From an uncultured Marinoscillum sp. (GTDB taxonomy: Bacteria > Bacteroidota > Bacteroidia > Cytophagales > MED-G16), in the NCBI GenBank assembly GCA_902628365.1, contig CACOMW010000009.1, positions 1 through 44,164 on the forward strand: a stretch of 44,164 bases of DNA, written 5' to 3'. The notes beneath the pieces were generated by a model. It made no database searches. It saw only the letters and a program-made list of their open reading frames with translations, and was not told the DNA's origin. Made by a program: the position numbers and the translations under genes. This document shows, in pieces, positions 24,553-33,949 of this stretch. Each line of letters starts with the position of its first letter. Within the stretch, counting starts at the first letter, position 1.

Positions 24553-27500
24553 ATGAAAAAAAATATATTTTTATATATACTATTATTGTCTTTAATATCT
24601 ACATCGATTTTCGCTCAAAGAAAACGACAACCAGCTAAAAACACGGCTAACAATTCAAGTAGTAGAAATGTTTCAATTTCTGCTTTAAAGCTTAGAAATG
24701 TTGGACCTGCTTTTTTGTCGGGAAGAATTGCAGATATTGCTATTCATCCAGAAAATAAAAACCTTTGGTATGTTGCTGTTGGTTCTGGAGGTGTTTGGAA
24801 AACTGAAAATTCAGGAACAACTTGGAAACCTATTTTTGATAATGAATCATCTTATTCAATTGGTTGCATTACGATTGATCCAAATAATCATTCGACTATA
24901 TGGGTTGGGTCTGGAGAAAATGTTGGAGGAAGACATGTGGCTTATGGGGATGGAGTATATAAATCTGAAAATGGAGGGAAAAATTGGAAAAACATGGGTT
25001 TAAAGTCATCCGAACATATTTCAAAAATTATAGTTCACCCTCATAATTCTGATATTGTTTGGGTTGCAGCTCAAGGACCATTATGGTCTAAAGGAGGCGA
25101 AAGAGGTTTATTTAAAACTATTGATGGAGGGAAAAATTGGAAAAAAGTTTTAGGTGGCAATGAATGGACCGGTGCAACAGATCTATTAGTCGATCCAAGA
25201 AACCCAAACGTTTTATATGCTGCAACATGGCAAAGACACAGAACTGTAGCTGCCTTAATGGGAGGTGGACCTGGAACTGGAATTCATAAATCAACCGATG
25301 GAGGTGATACTTGGATTGAACTAACCAATGGAATTCCTAAATCAAATATGGCAAAAATTGGACTTGCTATATCTCCTCAAAAACCTGATGTTCTATATGC
25401 AGCAATTGAATTAGATAGAACAAAAGGGGGAGTATTTAAATCTGAAGATAGAGGTGCATCATGGAAAAAAATGTCAAATACTGTTTCTGGTGCCACTGGA
25501 CCTCATTATTATCAAGAGCTTTATGCTAGTCCTCATAAATTTGATAGACTTTATCTTATGAATGTAAGAATTCTTACTTCTGAAGATGGAGGGAAAACAT
25601 TTGTTCAACTAAAAGAAAGAGATAAACATTCTGATAATCATTCAATTAATTTCAGAGATGATGATCCAAATTATCTTCTAGTGGGAACTGATGCAGGTAT
25701 ATATGAAAGTTTTGATTTAGCTGAAACATGGAAATATATTAAAAATCTTCCTTTAACTCAATTCTATAAAGTTGCAGTAAATAATAAAAAACCATTTTAT
25801 CATATTTTTGGTGGGACACAAGATAACGGATCTGCTGGAGGTCCATCAAGAACCGATGAAAGACAAGGAATTGCTAATAAACATTGGTATAAAATTTTAG
25901 GAGCTGATGGACACCAAACAGCAACCGATCCTGAATACAATGATATTGTTTATGGAGAATTTCAACAAGGTGTTTTACATAGGGTTGATTTAAAAACTGG
26001 AGAGCAAGTTTTGATTCAACCGCATCCAAAAGAAGGAGAACCATTTGAAAGATACAACTGGGATACGCCTATTTTAGTTAGTCCTCATAGCGCATCAACA
26101 ATTTTTGTTGGCTCGCAAAGAGTTTGGAAATCAGAAAATAGAGGTGATAGTTGGGAAACTATTTCATCAGATTTAACTAGAAATGAAGAAAGAATAGAGC
26201 TGCCAATTATGGGTAGAACTCAAAGTTGGGACAATGCATGGGACATTAAGGCTATGTCAACTTATAATACAATAACATCTTTATCTGAATCACCAATAAA
26301 AAAAGGTGTGATTTGGGCAGGTACTGATGATGGAATTATTCAAGTAACACAAAATGGAGGTGAAAGTTGGAAAAAAATTCCAGTATCAAAATTAGGTCTT
26401 CCTAATAGAACTTTTGTTAATGATATAAAAGCTGATCTTTATGATGAAAACACTGTTTATGTAGCACTTGATAACCATAAAGAAGGTGACTTTAATCCTT
26501 ACTTATTTAAGAGCTCTGATATGGGTGAAACATGGACATCAATAAGTTCAAATATTCCAAAAAGAACATTAGTATGGAGAATTGTTCAAGACCATGTAGA
26601 TAAGTCATTACTTTTTGCTGCAACTGAATTTGGAATTTATACTAGTTTAACTGGCGGTAGAAACTGGCAAAAAATCCCAGGCTCTCCCACTATTTCATTT
26701 AGAGATTTAGTAATTCAAAAAAGAGAAAATGATTTAGTTGGAGCTTCATTTGGAAGAGGATTTTATGTACTAGATGATTATAGTCCATTAAGAGAAATTT
26801 CTCCGTTGAAAGAATCTGGAAGAGAAAAGCAAAGAAAAGAAGGTTCGTTATTTTCTATAAAAGATGCTTTATGGTATATTCCAAAAAGTATAATAGGTAA
26901 TACTGGAGGAGATTATTATTTTGCTCCAAATCCAGAATTCGGAGCAATATTTACTTACCACCTAAGTAAAAGTTATACTACATTAAAACAAGAAAGAAAG
27001 AAAAAAGAAAAAGAATTAGATAAAAATAATCAAAATATTCCATTCCCTGGATGGGATGCTCTTGAGGACGAAAGAAGAGAAGAAAAAGTGAAAATTTGGT
27101 TTTATATAAAAGATAAAGATGGGAATGTGGTAAGAAAGATTACCGGATCAAATAAAAAAGGAATGAACAGAGTAGCATGGGATCTAAGACATTCTAATCC
27201 TAGACCAGTAAGACCATCTTCAAGATCATCTGCGCAAGGTGGAAGAAGAGGATGGAATTCATCAGGACCCTTAGTTACTCCAGGGAGTTATTCTGTTGAT
27301 TTGTATAAAGAAGATGATGGTGTAGTAAGCAAGTTAGATGGCCCGGTAAATTTTAATGTGGTTCCTTTAAGAGAAAGTACTTTAAAAGGTACTTCTTATG
27401 AAGATTATAATGCTTTTGCTCAAAAGGTTAAGGAATTGAATGAAAAATCAACTATCGTATCTGATGTTTTAAGAGAAAGTATGAATATAGTAAATACAAT

Positions 27501-27855
27501 GAGTATTGCTTTATCAAGATCTCATTCAAAATCTGGTGAATTAAATAAAAAAATATATGATTTGAAAACTTACCTTTATGATCTTGATGAAGAGCTTAAT
27601 GGTAATAAATCAAAATCTGAAATTGGTGAAAAAAATAAACCAACAGTAAGTTATCACATGAGAGTAGCAATGAGAGGACTTTCTACTACCTATGGACCAA
27701 CAGGCCTTCATAAAGAGCAATTATCTGTAGCTGAAAGTATGCTATCAAAAATGTACGAAAAAGTGAAGGAAATTGATCAGGTAAAAATTCCTGAAATAAA
27801 GTCTGAATTAAAAAAGGTTGGAGCACCTCATATTTTAGGTGATGGGATAAATTAA
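24553..27855 (+). CDS. Large secreted BNR/VPS10 (sortilin-like) beta-propeller protein
   Basis: An 1100-residue exported protein, signal peptide ending FAQ (about residue 22). About 50-740 contains at least eleven Asp-box-like BNR motifs, for example KSENGGKNWK, KTIDGGKNWK, KSTDGGDTWIEL, KSEDRGASWK, TSEDGGKTF, KSENRGDSWE, QNGGESWKK and SSDMGETWTS. This gives one or two multi-bladed propellers like sortilin or sialidase-type proteins. FGGTQDNGSAGG and GADGHQTATDPE (about 419-460) are a conserved block of this bacterial group. About 855-945 resembles an FlgD-like Ig domain (KKGMNRVAWDLRHSNP, TPGSYSVDLY), followed by a helical tail. Relatives are annotated loosely as glycosyl hydrolase, but no catalytic residues can be named. 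No terminal secretion-sorting domain is evident. Confidence 0.85.
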   Translation: MKKNIFLYILLLSLISTSIFAQRKRQPAKNTANNSSSRNVSISALKLRNVGPAFLSGRIADIAIHPENKNLWYVAVGSGGVWKTENSGTTWKPIFDNESSYSIGCITIDPNNHSTIWVGSGENVGGRHVAYGDGVYKSENGGKNWKNMGLKSSEHISKIIVHPHNSDIVWVAAQGPLWSKGGERGLFKTIDGGKNWKKVLGGNEWTGATDLLVDPRNPNVLYAATWQRHRTVAALMGGGPGTGIHKSTDGGDTWIELTNGIPKSNMAKIGLAISPQKPDVLYAAIELDRTKGGVFKSEDRGASWKKMSNTVSGATGPHYYQELYASPHKFDRLYLMNVRILTSEDGGKTFVQLKERDKHSDNHSINFRDDDPNYLLVGTDAGIYESFDLAETWKYIKNLPLTQFYKVAVNNKKPFYHIFGGTQDNGSAGGPSRTDERQGIANKHWYKILGADGHQTATDPEYNDIVYGEFQQGVLHRVDLKTGEQVLIQPHPKEGEPFERYNWDTPILVSPHSASTIFVGSQRVWKSENRGDSWETISSDLTRNEERIELPIMGRTQSWDNAWDIKAMSTYNTITSLSESPIKKGVIWAGTDDGIIQVTQNGGESWKKIPVSKLGLPNRTFVNDIKADLYDENTVYVALDNHKEGDFNPYLFKSSDMGETWTSISSNIPKRTLVWRIVQDHVDKSLLFAATEFGIYTSLTGGRNWQKIPGSPTISFRDLVIQKRENDLVGASFGRGFYVLDDYSPLREISPLKESGREKQRKEGSLFSIKDALWYIPKSIIGNTGGDYYFAPNPEFGAIFTYHLSKSYTTLKQERKKKEKELDKNNQNIPFPGWDALEDERREEKVKIWFYIKDKDGNVVRKITGSNKKGMNRVAWDLRHSNPRPVRPSSRSSAQGGRRGWNSSGPLVTPGSYSVDLYKEDDGVVSKLDGPVNFNVVPLRESTLKGTSYEDYNAFAQKVKELNEKSTIVSDVLRESMNIVNTMSIALSRSHSKSGELNKKIYDLKTYLYDLDEELNGNKSKSEIGEKNKPTVSYHMRVAMRGLSTTYGPTGLHKEQLSVAESMLSKMYEKVKEIDQVKIPEIKSELKKVGAPHILGDGIN

Positions 27856-27862
27856 TTATCTT

Positions 27863-27901
27863 AAAATAAAACCTTTCTAAGATTTAGAGAGGTTTTATTT
27901 T
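27863..27901. terminator. Bidirectional terminator between convergent genes
   Basis: Sixteen base pairs with one G-U pair: 27863-27878 (AAAATAAAACCTTTCT) against 27886-27901 (AGAGAGGTTTTATTTT), loop AAGATTT. The A run on one side and T run on the other allow it to stop transcription from both the BNR-repeat gene and the DUF1080 gene. It overlaps the stop codon and last codons of the DUF1080 gene. Confidence 0.85.
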
Positions 27902-28639
27902 GATATTCTTAAATTGAATTGGATGACCTTCGGATTGAAGAGAGATAAAACCTTTTTTTAGGTTTTTACCTATTTTATTTTTAAGATTTTGAGGAGTATA
28001 TTCACCTCCAATGATAATATTAGAATAACTAAGTACTGTATCAAGATCTATTATATGATGAATAATAGAGTCTGAATAAACTATCACCTCAGCTTTTATC
28101 CAATCATCAGAATAATAAGTTTTTGATCTTGAATTAACACAATGTGATGATGCTTTCATACCGTCTATAAATACTTCCGTTCCAGGGCTACACATATTAA
28201 GTGTATTTCTAGGTTTAGATCTATCAATTCCACCTAAAAGCTGTGCTTCAACACTTACTGGAAATTCTTGATCGATTAACATTGAATAAGGAGATTGAGA
28301 ATGAATCATAATACCACTATTTTTCACAGACCAAGATGGCGCACCTTGCAAATGAGATCCAAAAAAGCGATATTCTAAACTTAAATGATAGTCTTTAAAT
28401 TCTTCTGAAGTATAAAAAATATGTCCAAATTTATCATCAAATTGATCATAAGCGTTATAAGAAACTTCTAGAACACCATTTTTAACTTTAAAAGTATTAT
28501 TAAAATTATCATTTACTTTATGACCTCTAATTTTAATTTCCCAACCATCTAAATTTTTACCATTAAATATTTCAATCCATTTATTCTCAGAAATATGAAA
28601 AAAAATTGAGATAATAAAAATTTGATAAAACAAAAACAT
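27884..28639 (-). CDS. DUF1080 / 3-keto-disaccharide hydrolase-like protein
   Basis: A 251-residue protein of the DUF1080 (PF06439) fold, a concanavalin-like beta-sandwich that includes 3-keto-glycoside hydrolases. The family start IEIFNGKNLDGWEIK is at residues 23-37, followed by FKVKNGVLEVSY, YHLSLEYRFFG, NSGIMIHSQSPYSM and VSVEAQLLGG, and it ends in IQFKNIKIKPL. The N-terminus is a hydrophobic signal-like stretch without a lipobox. It is third in the operon after the DUF5723 barrel, with a 35-base gap. Domain membership is clear; substrate is not. Confidence 0.85.
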   Translation of the reverse strand: MFLFYQIFIISIFFHISENKWIEIFNGKNLDGWEIKIRGHKVNDNFNNTFKVKNGVLEVSYNAYDQFDDKFGHIFYTSEEFKDYHLSLEYRFFGSHLQGAPSWSVKNSGIMIHSQSPYSMLIDQEFPVSVEAQLLGGIDRSKPRNTLNMCSPGTEVFIDGMKASSHCVNSRSKTYYSDDWIKAEVIVYSDSIIHHIIDLDTVLSYSNIIIGGEYTPQNLKNKIGKNLKKGFISLQSEGHPIQFKNIKIKPL

Positions 28640-28674
28640 CTAATATGATTTGTATAGAAAAGTAATAAAAATAT

Positions 28675-30159
28675 TTACTGTCTTGGACTATTTACAATGT
28701 AGGTACCCCAATCCCTTCCAAATAATAAATTTATACCAAATCTAAAATTAATAAATTGAGCTCTAGAAGGTCTCATAGCAGCAACTATATTATCAGATAA
28801 TAAATAAAACTGAATAGGTCCGCCACGTAAAGTCATACCAATACCTAAATTATTATAGTTTCCATTTATTGCAGAATAACTTGCGGAAAATGAAAACCAC
28901 TTCACAGGCTTTGCGTTGGCTGATAGTGTAAGTGCAAAGTCAGAATTATTTTCATAGAAGTAAAATCTTGATAATAGACCAAAATCTAATTTATAATTAT
29001 ATTTATAATTTCCATAAAAATACATCTTTGTTGGAATAGGTGTAGAATATTTATTTTCTGAATTTGTTATCTTGTAAGAATTTTCTAATGAATCTAACAT
29101 TTCATCTAAAACATCGTTAGCTGATTTATAATCAGCATCATCCTCATTTATAGACTGAGTTAAATCAACTCCATTAAATTTATATGAAGCATTCGCGGAT
29201 AAATTATAAACACCCTTTTTCCATCTTATAGTTCCAAAATCTATTAAACTTGCTCCAAATGTAATTTTATCTGAAAACTCATAAGTAGCACCCAAATCTA
29301 AAGCAAAACCTTTATTTTTCGTATTTCTTAGATAGCCAATTATAGAATCCGTATCTTCAAGATTTGATGAATTAACATCATCAATTAAACCTTCATTATC
29401 AAATGTAAAAATTAAAGGAGAGGATACATTAGCATCTGCTAAGGCTGTATATTGTAAAAAAGTAGGTAAATCATCTGATAATAATTGCATATTAAACTTG
29501 TCAGCATTTAAGTTGCCTTTTCCAAACAAAAATTTTGTTCTAACGCCTGCAGAAAACTTTTTATCAAACAACATTATATCCTTTGTAAAACCTATACCAT
29601 ACTCCCTATAATGAGTCATATTCATTGACATATTCCCTAAATCAAAGTTTTTACCTAGGTAATTTACATTACCTTCATGAAGAAGTGTAAAATAGCCTTT
29701 ATCAATACCAATCTGACCGATAAGTCTTTCTTTTATATCAAAAGAAATCCTAAAATTATCAAACCCTAACCATTCCTTTTTACTTCTTCCCCTTATCGCA
29801 AAGCTGAAAAGATTGATTGTAGATTCGAGTGATAACTTATTTTTATTTTTAAGTTTTTTGTAAAATTTTGGAATATTCAATATTAATGAATCACCTGCTG
29901 GTCTGTAATGAATTAAATCTGAATATGCAAAATCAAGACTTGATTTCATACTTATACCTGATAAAACAGGTAAACCAATATACAATTTACTGGAATCATC
30001 ATACAGAGAAGGATTAAGTTCATTATTATTAGGCAATCCCTTCAATCCATACATTGTCATAAAACCTTGAGAAAATCCATTTAATGAGAAAAACATAAAA
30101 AACAATAAGAAAAAATATCTTATCATTAATCTGAATAAAATTGTTTTTAATTTTTTCAT
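28675..30159 (-). CDS. DUF5723-like outer-membrane beta-barrel protein
   Basis: A 494-residue exported protein. After a signal region ending SLNGFSQ (about residue 31) comes NNNELNPSLYDDSSKLYIGLPVLSG, spanning about 44-69, which is the usual start of the DUF5723 family of predicted barrels in Bacteroidota. It continues with amphipathic strands such as HYREYGIGFTKDIML, FSAGVRTKFLFGKGNLN, GFALDLGATYEFSDKITFGASL and the C-terminal INLLFGRDWGTYIV. The function is not known. The ATG at 30159 is three bases after the stop of the upstream lipoprotein gene, so translation is probably coupled; a second ATG at codon 12 gives a shorter signal peptide. An in-frame TTG just upstream was not used. Confidence 0.8.
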   Translation of the reverse strand: MKKLKTILFRLMIRYFFLLFFMFFSLNGFSQGFMTMYGLKGLPNNNELNPSLYDDSSKLYIGLPVLSGISMKSSLDFAYSDLIHYRPAGDSLILNIPKFYKKLKNKNKLSLESTINLFSFAIRGRSKKEWLGFDNFRISFDIKERLIGQIGIDKGYFTLLHEGNVNYLGKNFDLGNMSMNMTHYREYGIGFTKDIMLFDKKFSAGVRTKFLFGKGNLNADKFNMQLLSDDLPTFLQYTALADANVSSPLIFTFDNEGLIDDVNSSNLEDTDSIIGYLRNTKNKGFALDLGATYEFSDKITFGASLIDFGTIRWKKGVYNLSANASYKFNGVDLTQSINEDDADYKSANDVLDEMLDSLENSYKITNSENKYSTPIPTKMYFYGNYKYNYKLDFGLLSRFYFYENNSDFALTLSANAKPVKWFSFSASYSAINGNYNNLGIGMTLRGGPIQFYLLSDNIVAAMRPSRAQFINFRFGINLLFGRDWGTYIVNSPRQ

Positions 30160-30162
30160 CAA

Positions 30163-32280
30163 TTAACCACCATTTAAATCACTAATGTTAAACAATATTT
30201 TCATAGCCATTATAAACTCCAAACTTGCATCTGAAGTAATGTTAACCCCTTTATTTTGAAAAGAATTTACTTTTACTTGATAAACCATTCTAGTTGATTT
30301 ATAAATTTTATCAGTTTGAGACTTATTTAAGCTTAATTTAGCTGTTCCTTCAGAATTAGCACTTATAAAAGATGAATCATCAACTGGAGCAGGATCAATG
30401 GTGAAAGGATCCATAGTAAAGAGAGGAGTATTTGAACTATCATCCAAAAATGATATAATCACTGACAATCCTAATGGCAAACCAGATATATACTGCATTG
30501 ACATCTCAGCACTTTTAAAATAATCATTAAAATCTTCATAAGAACTATCAAAAGAATCAAGATTAGTTGTATCACTATAACTCATATCTTTAGCTGAAAT
30601 TTGAAATGGAACTTCAAAAAATAATCCTCCAGATACCTTTGAGTCACCATAAATAAAATTGTTTGAAACAGTTGTATCATCAGGATTAAGTTTTACTGAT
30701 CCTTTATAGGATATAAAATCATCAGGAGGTAAATCTAAAAGACCAACAATATTAGAATTATCTTTATTATAAGTAATAACAGTTTCAACCTCCCCTTCAG
30801 AAACTGTTTTAGGATAATTAATACTCTGTTTCTCTGCATCAAGGGAAGAGGTGTTCCCTATTTTATCATTTCCTGTTACTTGAAGATCTAATTGAGCAGG
30901 AATTCCAATAGAGCTTTTTAATGTAAGCCCCATGCTAGGATTAGTTAAAGAAAATTCACCATCAACTTTATCATAGAATTCAAAAAAATCTGTTCCTATA
31001 TCAAAATTACCAGAATCAAGCTTTACTTCCATCTGACCAAAATTACCTTCAGCATAATCCAATTCTAAATTAGCGAAACCTGCAGTAACAGAAATAGTTT
31101 GACCAGAAGCATAATTAATATATGAACCTGCTGAACTTACATTGACTTCAAATTCTGCTAATAATGAATTATAAGTAGAAGTTGCAGGCGAAAATAAATC
31201 TAGAGTAGAACCGGTTATATGCCAAGCATAATTTAATGTTTGTCCACTGGGTATACTAATCGTAGTTTGTAGAGTATCATTATCTTTAATACCTCTAGGA
31301 AGTTTGATTTTCATTTCCATGTCTACAGTCATGGCTGAAGATATTGTAAAATTAATTGTACCTGTTTTTAAGGTTAATTTCTTTAATTTTATACCATCTC
31401 CAATATCCACTGGGTATTCAGTAGAACTTTCAACAGCTTTTGAATCCGTTACCTTAACTACACCAGAATTAATTTTAGCATTTTTAATATCAACCTTAAC
31501 GCCCATATAAGATCCATCCAAATTAATTGATACATTTGATCCAGAAGAACCTGGGGTTATAAATTCCTTCAAATTAACTGTCATTGCATTAGTGAAAGTT
31601 TTTCCAGCTAGATCAAGTGAAACAGTTTTGGTTTGTCCAGCAGCCACATCAGTAAAAACAAACTCTCCAATAAGCGTTCCTCCACTTTTCAATTGGTATG
31701 TAGCGCTAACTATAACAGGAAGTTGATTATCCATAGTAAGTTCCATTGTTCCAGATTGAAAAGTAGCAGACTGAAATTGATCTAATGCCGTAAAATTGTA
31801 ATCTCCTCCAGATACTCCACCAGAATTAAAAGAAGGAAAAGGAGCTTGAGCTCCATCAAATGCATTTAATGTAGCTAAAACAGCAAAATTATCAGTTAAA
31901 TTTCTTAGCGTAATTTTTGTTTCTGTACCCGAAACATCAGCTATATCAACAGTTTCAGTAGTCATACTTTGAGAAATACTAGTTGAAACGCTTGATATAT
32001 CAAACACCTCACTCAATGATACGTCGATCAAGTCATTTTGGTCATATCTAATTTTTAATAAATTTTTGTTGCTCTTATCAATAACAATAGTAGTGTCCGA
32101 TTTATCTAAAAAATCTTCAATAGTTGCTTTTACTCTTGCAATAGGAAATGCTAAACCAGGTTTATATGTAACCTGATCAGATAATTTATCAAAATCAAAT
32201 TCATCAAGATTACATGAAGAAATAAAAATGATAGTTAATAATACTAAACTATAAAACTTCAAAAAATTTCTATTAGACAT
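30163..32280 (-). CDS. Large beta-rich lipoprotein of unknown function, partner of the DUF5723 barrel
   Basis: A 705-residue lipoprotein (lipobox ISSC, Cys23). I do not recognise a named domain. The start CNLDEFDFDKLSDQVTYKPG followed by LAFPIARVKATIEDFLDK is a pattern I associate with large Bacteroidota lipoproteins encoded beside barrel proteins. The rest is Ser/Thr/Asp-rich beta sequence without Cys after the lipobox, with repeated phrases such as GSYMGVKVDIKNAKINSG and NFGQMEVKLDSGNFDIG, suggesting several Ig- or jelly-roll-like domains. It is first in the operon, only 3 bases before the DUF5723 gene. A surface complex of lipoprotein and barrel is inferred. The start is the ATG at 32280. 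Confidence 0.7.
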   Translation of the reverse strand: MSNRNFLKFYSLVLLTIIFISSCNLDEFDFDKLSDQVTYKPGLAFPIARVKATIEDFLDKSDTTIVIDKSNKNLLKIRYDQNDLIDVSLSEVFDISSVSTSISQSMTTETVDIADVSGTETKITLRNLTDNFAVLATLNAFDGAQAPFPSFNSGGVSGGDYNFTALDQFQSATFQSGTMELTMDNQLPVIVSATYQLKSGGTLIGEFVFTDVAAGQTKTVSLDLAGKTFTNAMTVNLKEFITPGSSGSNVSINLDGSYMGVKVDIKNAKINSGVVKVTDSKAVESSTEYPVDIGDGIKLKKLTLKTGTINFTISSAMTVDMEMKIKLPRGIKDNDTLQTTISIPSGQTLNYAWHITGSTLDLFSPATSTYNSLLAEFEVNVSSAGSYINYASGQTISVTAGFANLELDYAEGNFGQMEVKLDSGNFDIGTDFFEFYDKVDGEFSLTNPSMGLTLKSSIGIPAQLDLQVTGNDKIGNTSSLDAEKQSINYPKTVSEGEVETVITYNKDNSNIVGLLDLPPDDFISYKGSVKLNPDDTTVSNNFIYGDSKVSGGLFFEVPFQISAKDMSYSDTTNLDSFDSSYEDFNDYFKSAEMSMQYISGLPLGLSVIISFLDDSSNTPLFTMDPFTIDPAPVDDSSFISANSEGTAKLSLNKSQTDKIYKSTRMVYQVKVNSFQNKGVNITSDASLEFIMAMKILFNISDLNGG

Positions 32281-32400
32281 CAAATTCTTTTAAAAATTAA
32301 AAATATATTGACTAGTGATTTAAAAATTAAATTTTAATCTTAAATGTAAGCAAAAAAGACTAAAAAATTAAGATAATAAGTTAAGATTTATTTAAAAAAA

Positions 32401-33927
32401 TTAATTTTTATTATTGTCAATATAACCAAGTTTAAACCTATCTATACTTGAAGTTGAATGTTCAATTTTAAATATGGAATCTACTTTTGTTAAAATATCT
32501 AAATTTTGATCAGATACATCAAAAATTTCCTTAGGATCAACATTTAAATCATACAATTCAACTCTTTTATTTCCTTTAAAAATGCTTTTTTTGATTGCTT
32601 TCCATTTTCCTAACCTTATACCTTGCTGACCACCATAAGAAGGAAATTCCCAATATAAATATTCATGAAAACTTTGGTTTTCTAATCCTAATATTATTGG
32701 TTTCATTGAAATACCATCAATTTTTTCAGGGAAATTTATATTTGCTAAATCACAAATTGTAGGAAAAAGATCATAGCTAGCAAACATTTCATTTATAACT
32801 TTTCTTTTCTTTATTTTTTCAGGCCAAGATAAAATCATTGGAACTCTTATTCCACCCTCATAAATATAACCCTTCATTCTATCTTTCTTATTTTGAAAAA
32901 TGCCCGTACTATTAAAATACTCATAATCTACACCACCAGCATAAGTTGGTCCATTATCACTTGAAATAATTATAATTGTATTATCATAAATATCTAAAGA
33001 TTTAAGTTCTTCAATGATTTCTCCAACTTGAATATCTATATATTCAATCATTGCTGCATAAGTAGCTCTTGGGTATCTTGTAGGAAAGTAGCCTTTATTG
33101 CCAATGTAAGGATCTTCTTTACCAATAATTTTCTTATACTTATCAATCAAATACTTTGGAGCTTGAAGAGGTGCATGAGGAAGGGGGCTTGCATAAAATA
33201 AAAAGAAAGGTTTTTCTCTGTTTTGATTTAAAAAATTCAATGCTTTTTTATGCATAATTTCTGGTGCATAATCATTTTGATTGAATATACTATAGTTTAA
33301 TTCATCGTATGGATCTGAATTTATCGGTAATTTAAGCTTAGGCGATACTACTTTATTATTTAAAGTATCCTTCTCTGAATTTTCCCATAAATGTGGAGGA
33401 TATAAATTATGTGCCATTCTTTGACAATTGTATCCATAAAAATAATCAAAGCCCATATTGGTAGGAATAGATTTTGAATTAGGAGGTCCTAAACCCCATT
33501 TGCCTACCATAGCTGTTTTATAACCAGAATTTTTTAATAGTTTAGGAAATATCAAAGTATTTTCACCAATTGGATATTGTCCCTCTAGGTTTGGATTTTT
33601 AGACATTTTATGATAGTCCCATACATCTCCTCTACTTCCATATTCATGATTTCCTCTTATTGGAGTATTTCCTGAATGAAGACCTGTTAAAAATATGCTT
33701 CTAGATGGAGCACATACCGGTGACCCTGAATAAAAGTTCGTAAATTTTACTCCTGAATTTGATAGTTTATCAATATTTTTAGTTTGAATTATTTTTTGAC
33801 CGTAAGATCCTAACTCACCATATCCTAAATCATCAAAAAAGAAGACAATAATATTAGGGTTTTGAGTAACATTGTTTTTACAACTAAAAAAAAGAAATAA
33901 AGAAATAAAAATTAAACCTCTTATCAT
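32401..33927 (-). CDS. Type I (S1) arylsulfatase, lipoprotein
   Basis: A 508-residue sulfatase, third in the window. Cys72 in PVCAPSRSIFLTGLHSG is the formylglycine precursor, Asp32-Asp33 in FDDLGYGELG bind calcium, and SSDNGPTYAGG (about 308) completes the metal site. It carries GKWGLG in place of the common GKWHLG, followed by GFDYFYGYNCQRMAHNLYPP, features of one arylsulfatase A-like subgroup. The lipobox FFSC (Cys16) anchors it. It starts 22 bases after pntB on the same strand, so it may be read from the long upstream transcript despite an unrelated role. Confidence 0.92.
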   Translation of the reverse strand: MIRGLIFISLFLFFSCKNNVTQNPNIIVFFFDDLGYGELGSYGQKIIQTKNIDKLSNSGVKFTNFYSGSPVCAPSRSIFLTGLHSGNTPIRGNHEYGSRGDVWDYHKMSKNPNLEGQYPIGENTLIFPKLLKNSGYKTAMVGKWGLGPPNSKSIPTNMGFDYFYGYNCQRMAHNLYPPHLWENSEKDTLNNKVVSPKLKLPINSDPYDELNYSIFNQNDYAPEIMHKKALNFLNQNREKPFFLFYASPLPHAPLQAPKYLIDKYKKIIGKEDPYIGNKGYFPTRYPRATYAAMIEYIDIQVGEIIEELKSLDIYDNTIIIISSDNGPTYAGGVDYEYFNSTGIFQNKKDRMKGYIYEGGIRVPMILSWPEKIKKRKVINEMFASYDLFPTICDLANINFPEKIDGISMKPIILGLENQSFHEYLYWEFPSYGGQQGIRLGKWKAIKKSIFKGNKRVELYDLNVDPKEIFDVSDQNLDILTKVDSIFKIEHSTSSIDRFKLGYIDNNKN

Positions 33928-33949
33928 CAGTTCAATTTAAAAAAATATA

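Noticed and set aside
24698-25003. 101-codon + strand frame inside the BNR-repeat gene
   Set aside because: Out-of-frame shadow; the long frame shows repeated Asp-box motifs through this stretch.
32281-32400. 120-base gap as possible small RNA or origin
   Set aside because: Only A/T-rich sequence with no strong hairpin, repeat or perfect promoter element.
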